Position numbers and translations under genes: made by a program. The notes under the pieces are model-generated. The model did no database searches, was not told the DNA's origin, and was given only the letters and a program-made list of their open reading frames with translations. From an uncultured Lachnospiraceae bacterium (GTDB lineage Bacteria; Bacillota; Clostridia; Lachnospirales; Lachnospiraceae), in NCBI GenBank assembly GCA_934330725.1, contig CAKRGM010000001.1:62001-126000 (forward strand): a stretch of DNA of 64,000 nt, read 5' to 3'. Shown piece after piece: positions 60,727 to 64,000 of this stretch. Position 1 is the stretch's first letter, and each line of letters starts with the position of its first letter.

Positions 60727-62085
60727 ATGCTAAATAATAATTTTATTTCAATAGACAGAAAGGATATCAGAATTAAAATGTATAAAGAAGTTTCGAAGTT
60801 AATAATGTATGGAAGTATGGATGAAGAATGCATTCTGGTAAAGATGGCAGATATTTTTGAAAGATTTGAAAATAAAAAATCATCAAAGGCACAGCTTATT
60901 CAGGATATATATACCCAGATTAAGAGAATTCTGGTTGTGGCAACAGATTATGGCTTTGATAAAAATCTGTGGCACAATTATCTTACATTTATATTAATAA
61001 CAAATGAAAACCCATTTAGTATTACGTGTGAAAAAATTGGTGCAAATGACGGAAGTGTTAATGAATTTGCAAAAAATGATTTTAATGTATTTATAAATCT
61101 GTTCAACTATGATTTTTCAGAAATAGAAAAAGAACTTGGTATTAACTGTTTTTCACTTATATCAAATTACAAATCAATAGTAAAGAAAGAACTCATGTAT
61201 AATAAAAATGTCAGTGAAAAGGTTCAGGCACTTAGCGAAAAGCTTGAATCGGCTGAAACTGCAGATGAATTTTTTACATATGTTACAGACTTTTATAAGG
61301 ATTACGGAGTTGGAATGTTTGGACTTAACAAAGCATTTCGTATCAGCAGTAATGATTCAGCCGGTGTTGTATTTCATCCGATTAATAATATGGATAAAGT
61401 CACACTCAATGATCTTATTGGATATGAGATACAAAAGAAGAAGCTTGTTGAGAATACAGAAAGTTTTGTGCAGGGAAGAAAAGCAAATAATGCTCTTTTA
61501 TATGGTGACAGTGGTACAGGTAAATCAACAAGCATCAAGGCAATTGTAAATGAGTATTACGACCAGGGACTTAGAATGATTGAGATATACAAGCATCAGT
61601 TTAAGGATCTTTCGACTGTGATTTCGATGATAAAGAACAGAAATTACAAATTCATTATATATATGGATGATCTCTCATTTGAAGAATTTGAAATTGAATA
61701 TAAATTTTTAAAAGCGGTAATTGAAGGCGGAGTTGAAACAAAACCTGATAATATACTTATTTATGCTACATCTAACAGACGTCATCTTATCAAGGAAACA
61801 TGGAATGACAGATCTGATATGGAAAGTGGAAATGGACTTCACAGATCAGATACAATGGAAGAAAAGCTTTCATTAGTAAATAGATTTGGATGCCAGATAA
61901 ATTATTCAAAGCCATCACAGAAGGAATATTTTGATATTGTAGTGAATCTGGCAAAAAAGAATAATATTAAAATGTCAGATGATGAATTGTGTGCAGAAGC
62001 AAATAAATGGGAGTTAAGCCATGGCGGTATATCAGGACGTACGGCACAGCAGTTTATTAATCATCTTATGGGACTTAAAAAATAA
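60727..62085 (+). CDS. DUF815 AAA+-type ATPase
   Basis: A 452-residue protein. The N-terminal part (to about 230) is helical and poorly conserved; the C-terminal ATPase has Walker A GDSGTGKST (about residue 258), Walker B-like FIIYMDDLSFE and the arginine-rich ATSNRRHL sensor region, all typical of DUF815. Function is unknown; relatives are widespread in bacteria, often near cell-envelope or DNA genes. ATG 60727 is close to the predicted transcript start and lacks an RBS; ATG 60778, preceded by GAAAGG, is the alternative. It lies 15 nt before ruvA. Confidence 0.87.
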   Translation: MLNNNFISIDRKDIRIKMYKEVSKLIMYGSMDEECILVKMADIFERFENKKSSKAQLIQDIYTQIKRILVVATDYGFDKNLWHNYLTFILITNENPFSITCEKIGANDGSVNEFAKNDFNVFINLFNYDFSEIEKELGINCFSLISNYKSIVKKELMYNKNVSEKVQALSEKLESAETADEFFTYVTDFYKDYGVGMFGLNKAFRISSNDSAGVVFHPINNMDKVTLNDLIGYEIQKKKLVENTESFVQGRKANNALLYGDSGTGKSTSIKAIVNEYYDQGLRMIEIYKHQFKDLSTVISMIKNRNYKFIIYMDDLSFEEFEIEYKFLKAVIEGGVETKPDNILIYATSNRRHLIKETWNDRSDMESGNGLHRSDTMEEKLSLVNRFGCQINYSKPSQKEYFDIVVNLAKKNNIKMSDDELCAEANKWELSHGGISGRTAQQFINHLMGLKK

Positions 62086-62100
62086 AAATGGTGAGGAATT

Positions 62101-62709
62101 ATGGTTTCATATATTAAAGGAAAATTAGCAGAAGTATTTGAGGACACAATTGTAATTGAAAATAATGGAATGGGATTTAATGTAAGGGTTCCGGCATCAT
62201 TACTTGACAGCATACCGTCCGTTGGCGAGATGGTAAAGGTGTATACATATCTTTATGTCAGGGAGGATGCCATAAACTTATTTGGTTTTCTGACAAGGCA
62301 GGATCTTGATGTGTTTAAGCTTCTGCTTAATGTAAATGGTATAGGGCCGAAAGGAGCACTTGGTATACTTTCTACAATAACACCTGATGATTTGAGATTT
62401 GCCGTGTTATCAGATGATGTAAAAGCAATATCAAAAGCACCGGGGATTGGGACGAAGACAGCACAGAAACTTATTATTGAATTAAAAGATAAGTTAAAGC
62501 TTGAATATTTTACAGATCAGGGAAAAATTGCGGACGGACAGGCTGTTTCAGCATCATCATCAGCTAAGAATGAGGCGGTAGAGGCGCTGGTTGCTTTGGG
62601 ATATGCCAATAGTGAGGCAATAAAAACCGTTAATATGGTTGAAAATGTTAACGAAAAAGATACCGAGACTATTCTTAAGGAAGCGCTAAAGAAAATGGCG
62701 TTTTTGTAA
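62101..62709 (+). CDS. ruvA: Holliday junction helicase subunit RuvA
   Basis: RuvA binds four-way junctions and loads RuvB. The 202-residue protein has the OB-fold domain I (FNVRVPASLL), two helix-hairpin-helix motifs (LLNVNGIGPKGAL, APGIGTKTAQKL) and domain III (about 155-202), which contacts RuvB. Normal length. GAGG 6 nt before the ATG. Confidence 0.97.
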   Translation: MVSYIKGKLAEVFEDTIVIENNGMGFNVRVPASLLDSIPSVGEMVKVYTYLYVREDAINLFGFLTRQDLDVFKLLLNVNGIGPKGALGILSTITPDDLRFAVLSDDVKAISKAPGIGTKTAQKLIIELKDKLKLEYFTDQGKIADGQAVSASSSAKNEAVEALVALGYANSEAIKTVNMVENVNEKDTETILKEALKKMAFL

Positions 62710-62744
62710 TTTGGTAATAAAGTGCCGGCAGCATGGAGGTAAAT

Positions 62745-63740
62745 GTGGAAAGAAGAATAATATCAACCCAGCTAGAGGAAGAAGACATAAAAATTGAAAA
62801 TAATTTAAGACCTCTTAAGCTTGATGATTATATTGGGCAGGAAAAAGTAAAAAATAATTTAAAGGTATATATACAGGCGGCAAAGCAAAGAGGTGATTCT
62901 CTTGACCATGTGTTGTTTTATGGCCCTCCGGGACTGGGAAAAACTACACTTGCAGGTATTATTGCCAATGAGATGGATGTGCATATGAAGGTTACATCAG
63001 GACCTGCAATAGAACGTCCGGGGGATATGGCGGCAATACTTAACAATCTTTCAGAGGGGGATGTGCTTTTTGTTGATGAAATACACAGACTGAACAGACA
63101 GGTTGAAGAAGTACTGTATCCGGCAATGGAAGATTTTGAAATTGATGTAATGATTGGAAAAGGTGCTACAGCGCGATCTATAAGGCTTGATTTGCCTAAA
63201 TTTACGCTTGTTGGAGCAACAACGAGAGCAGGACTGCTTTCAGCACCGTTAAGAGACAGATTTGGGGTTGTAAACCATCTTGAATTTTATAACGTATCTG
63301 AACTGCAGACGATAATTAAACGTTCAGCAGATGTGCTTGGCGTAAGTATAGATGATAAAGGAGCACATGAGCTGGCAAGAAGGTCAAGAGGAACACCGAG
63401 ACTTGCAAACAGACTGCTTAAAAGAGTAAGAGATTTTGCACAGGTAAAGTATGATGGAAAGATAACCCTGGAGGTGGCCGATTTTGCGCTTGATCTGCTG
63501 GATGTTGACAGAGATGGCCTTGACAGGAATGACAGGATTATTCTTAATACGATAATAGGAAAATTTAACGGCGGTCCGGTCGGGATAGAAACTCTTGCAG
63601 CTTCAATTGGTGAGGATGCCGGAACACTTGAAGATGTTTATGAACCATATCTGATTCAGAACGGGTTTATTAACAGGACTCCAAGGGGAAGAGTAGCAAC
63701 CACGCTTGCATATAAAAATCTTGGTATTGAACAAATATAG
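62745..63740 (+). CDS. ruvB: Holliday junction helicase motor RuvB
   Basis: A AAA+ helicase of 331 residues that migrates Holliday junctions. Walker A GPPGLGKTT, Walker B DEIHRLN, the sensor 1 GATTRAG and the arginine finger LSAPLRDRFG are present, followed by a C-terminal winged helix (TPRGRVAT). The start is the GTG at 62745 with GGAGG 5 nt upstream, since the in-frame ATG 62733 sits before that RBS. It follows ruvA by 35 nt. Confidence 0.97.
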   Translation: MERRIISTQLEEEDIKIENNLRPLKLDDYIGQEKVKNNLKVYIQAAKQRGDSLDHVLFYGPPGLGKTTLAGIIANEMDVHMKVTSGPAIERPGDMAAILNNLSEGDVLFVDEIHRLNRQVEEVLYPAMEDFEIDVMIGKGATARSIRLDLPKFTLVGATTRAGLLSAPLRDRFGVVNHLEFYNVSELQTIIKRSADVLGVSIDDKGAHELARRSRGTPRLANRLLKRVRDFAQVKYDGKITLEVADFALDLLDVDRDGLDRNDRIILNTIIGKFNGGPVGIETLAASIGEDAGTLEDVYEPYLIQNGFINRTPRGRVATTLAYKNLGIEQI

Positions 63741-63805
63741 TATTTATTGTATACTTATAAAAATGATTAGTCAGTAAATTGTTTACGTGTGATGAGGAGG
63801 ATATA

Positions 63806-64000
63806 ATGTCATCAAAGAATGATGCTGAAGTTATAATTGCAGGCAAGGTTTTTACTATATCCGGATATGAGAGTAAAGAGTATCTGCAGAAAGTAGCTGC
63901 GTATATTAACGGTAAACTGGAGGGATTTAACAATAATGATTCTTTTAGGAGAACATCAGCAGAGGTTAGAACGAATCTTATGTATCTTAATATTGCGGAT
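63806..64000 (+). CDS. Cell division protein ZapA-like, N-terminal part
   Basis: ATG at 63806 with GAGGAGG 5 nt upstream opens a frame of 65 codons to the right edge. The N terminus VIIAGKVFTISGYESKEYLQKVAAYINGKL is typical of ZapA, an FtsZ-binding protein that bundles Z-ring filaments. The rest of the gene lies beyond the window. Confidence 0.85.
   Translation, partial: MSSKNDAEVIIAGKVFTISGYESKEYLQKVAAYINGKLEGFNNNDSFRRTSAEVRTNLMYLNIAD

Noticed and set aside
1..64000. CRISPR array, prophage, insertion sequence or transposase
   Set aside because: No regularly spaced repeats, phage structural genes, integrase or transposase reading frames were seen on either strand.

Overview
The window is chromosomal DNA from an AT-rich, low-GC Gram-positive bacterium, most likely a spore-forming or recently spore-forming member of the Lachnospiraceae (class Clostridia). 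The reasons are AGGAGG-type ribosome binding sites throughout, a Leu T-box leader, the sporulation genes gpr and spoIIP, the order comEC-holA-rpsT-gpr-spoIIP known from Firmicutes, and a membrane-anchored GH5 endoglucanase typical of gut fibre degraders. Genus and species cannot be fixed from the sequence alone. No prophage, insertion sequence, CRISPR array, rRNA operon or replication origin was seen.

Layout. 1-9.2 kb: the edge of a DUF1292-like gene, an Lrp/AsnC regulator, a CUC-specifier T-box controlling a long-form leuA, then maf, a HAD phosphatase, a small acidic protein, rlmH and a membrane-anchored foldase. 7.3-11.6 kb: a second type IIA topoisomerase pair (topo IV-like). 11.7-17 kb: the most unusual block, a DeoR regulator followed by an attenuator-like leader and genes for a class III PLP enzyme, an APH-fold small-molecule kinase, a canonical-fold P-II protein and an APC permease. 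17-21.4 kb (minus strand): YfhO and argH. 21.5-28 kb: comEA, a two-component system, a GerMN lipoprotein and comEC. 28-35 kb: an Eis-like acetyltransferase, holA, a cellulase, rpsT, gpr and spoIIP; the acetyltransferase and the cellulase interrupt the usual gene order.

35-50 kb: pepD, a MocR-type regulator, a DUF5688-like gene, tRNA-Arg(CCG), an RluF-type pseudouridine synthase, ligA, metA (predicted acetyl-CoA type), a site-2 protease homologue, dinB, an orphan small protein with a heavily structured leader, a SpoVB-like flippase, a cysteine desulfurase and a PHP-domain histidinol phosphatase. 50-64 kb: a Na/Pi cotransporter, a complete pantothenate/CoA operon (PanG-like reductase, panB, panC, panD, coaBC), gap and pgk, a membrane glycosyltransferase, a DUF815 ATPase, ruvA, ruvB and the start of zapA.

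Most of the window is ordinary housekeeping. Two things stand out. The first is the kinase / PLP phospho-lyase / P-II / permease cluster, which could be a nitrogen-regulated pathway for uptake and phosphorylation-dependent breakdown of an amino alcohol or hydroxy-amino acid. The second is a set of short hairpin-forming leader elements that end directly at the Shine-Dalgarno site. Two families are present in two copies each; one shows a compensatory base change in a stem, and one copy sits with its own RBS and ATG where no gene follows.
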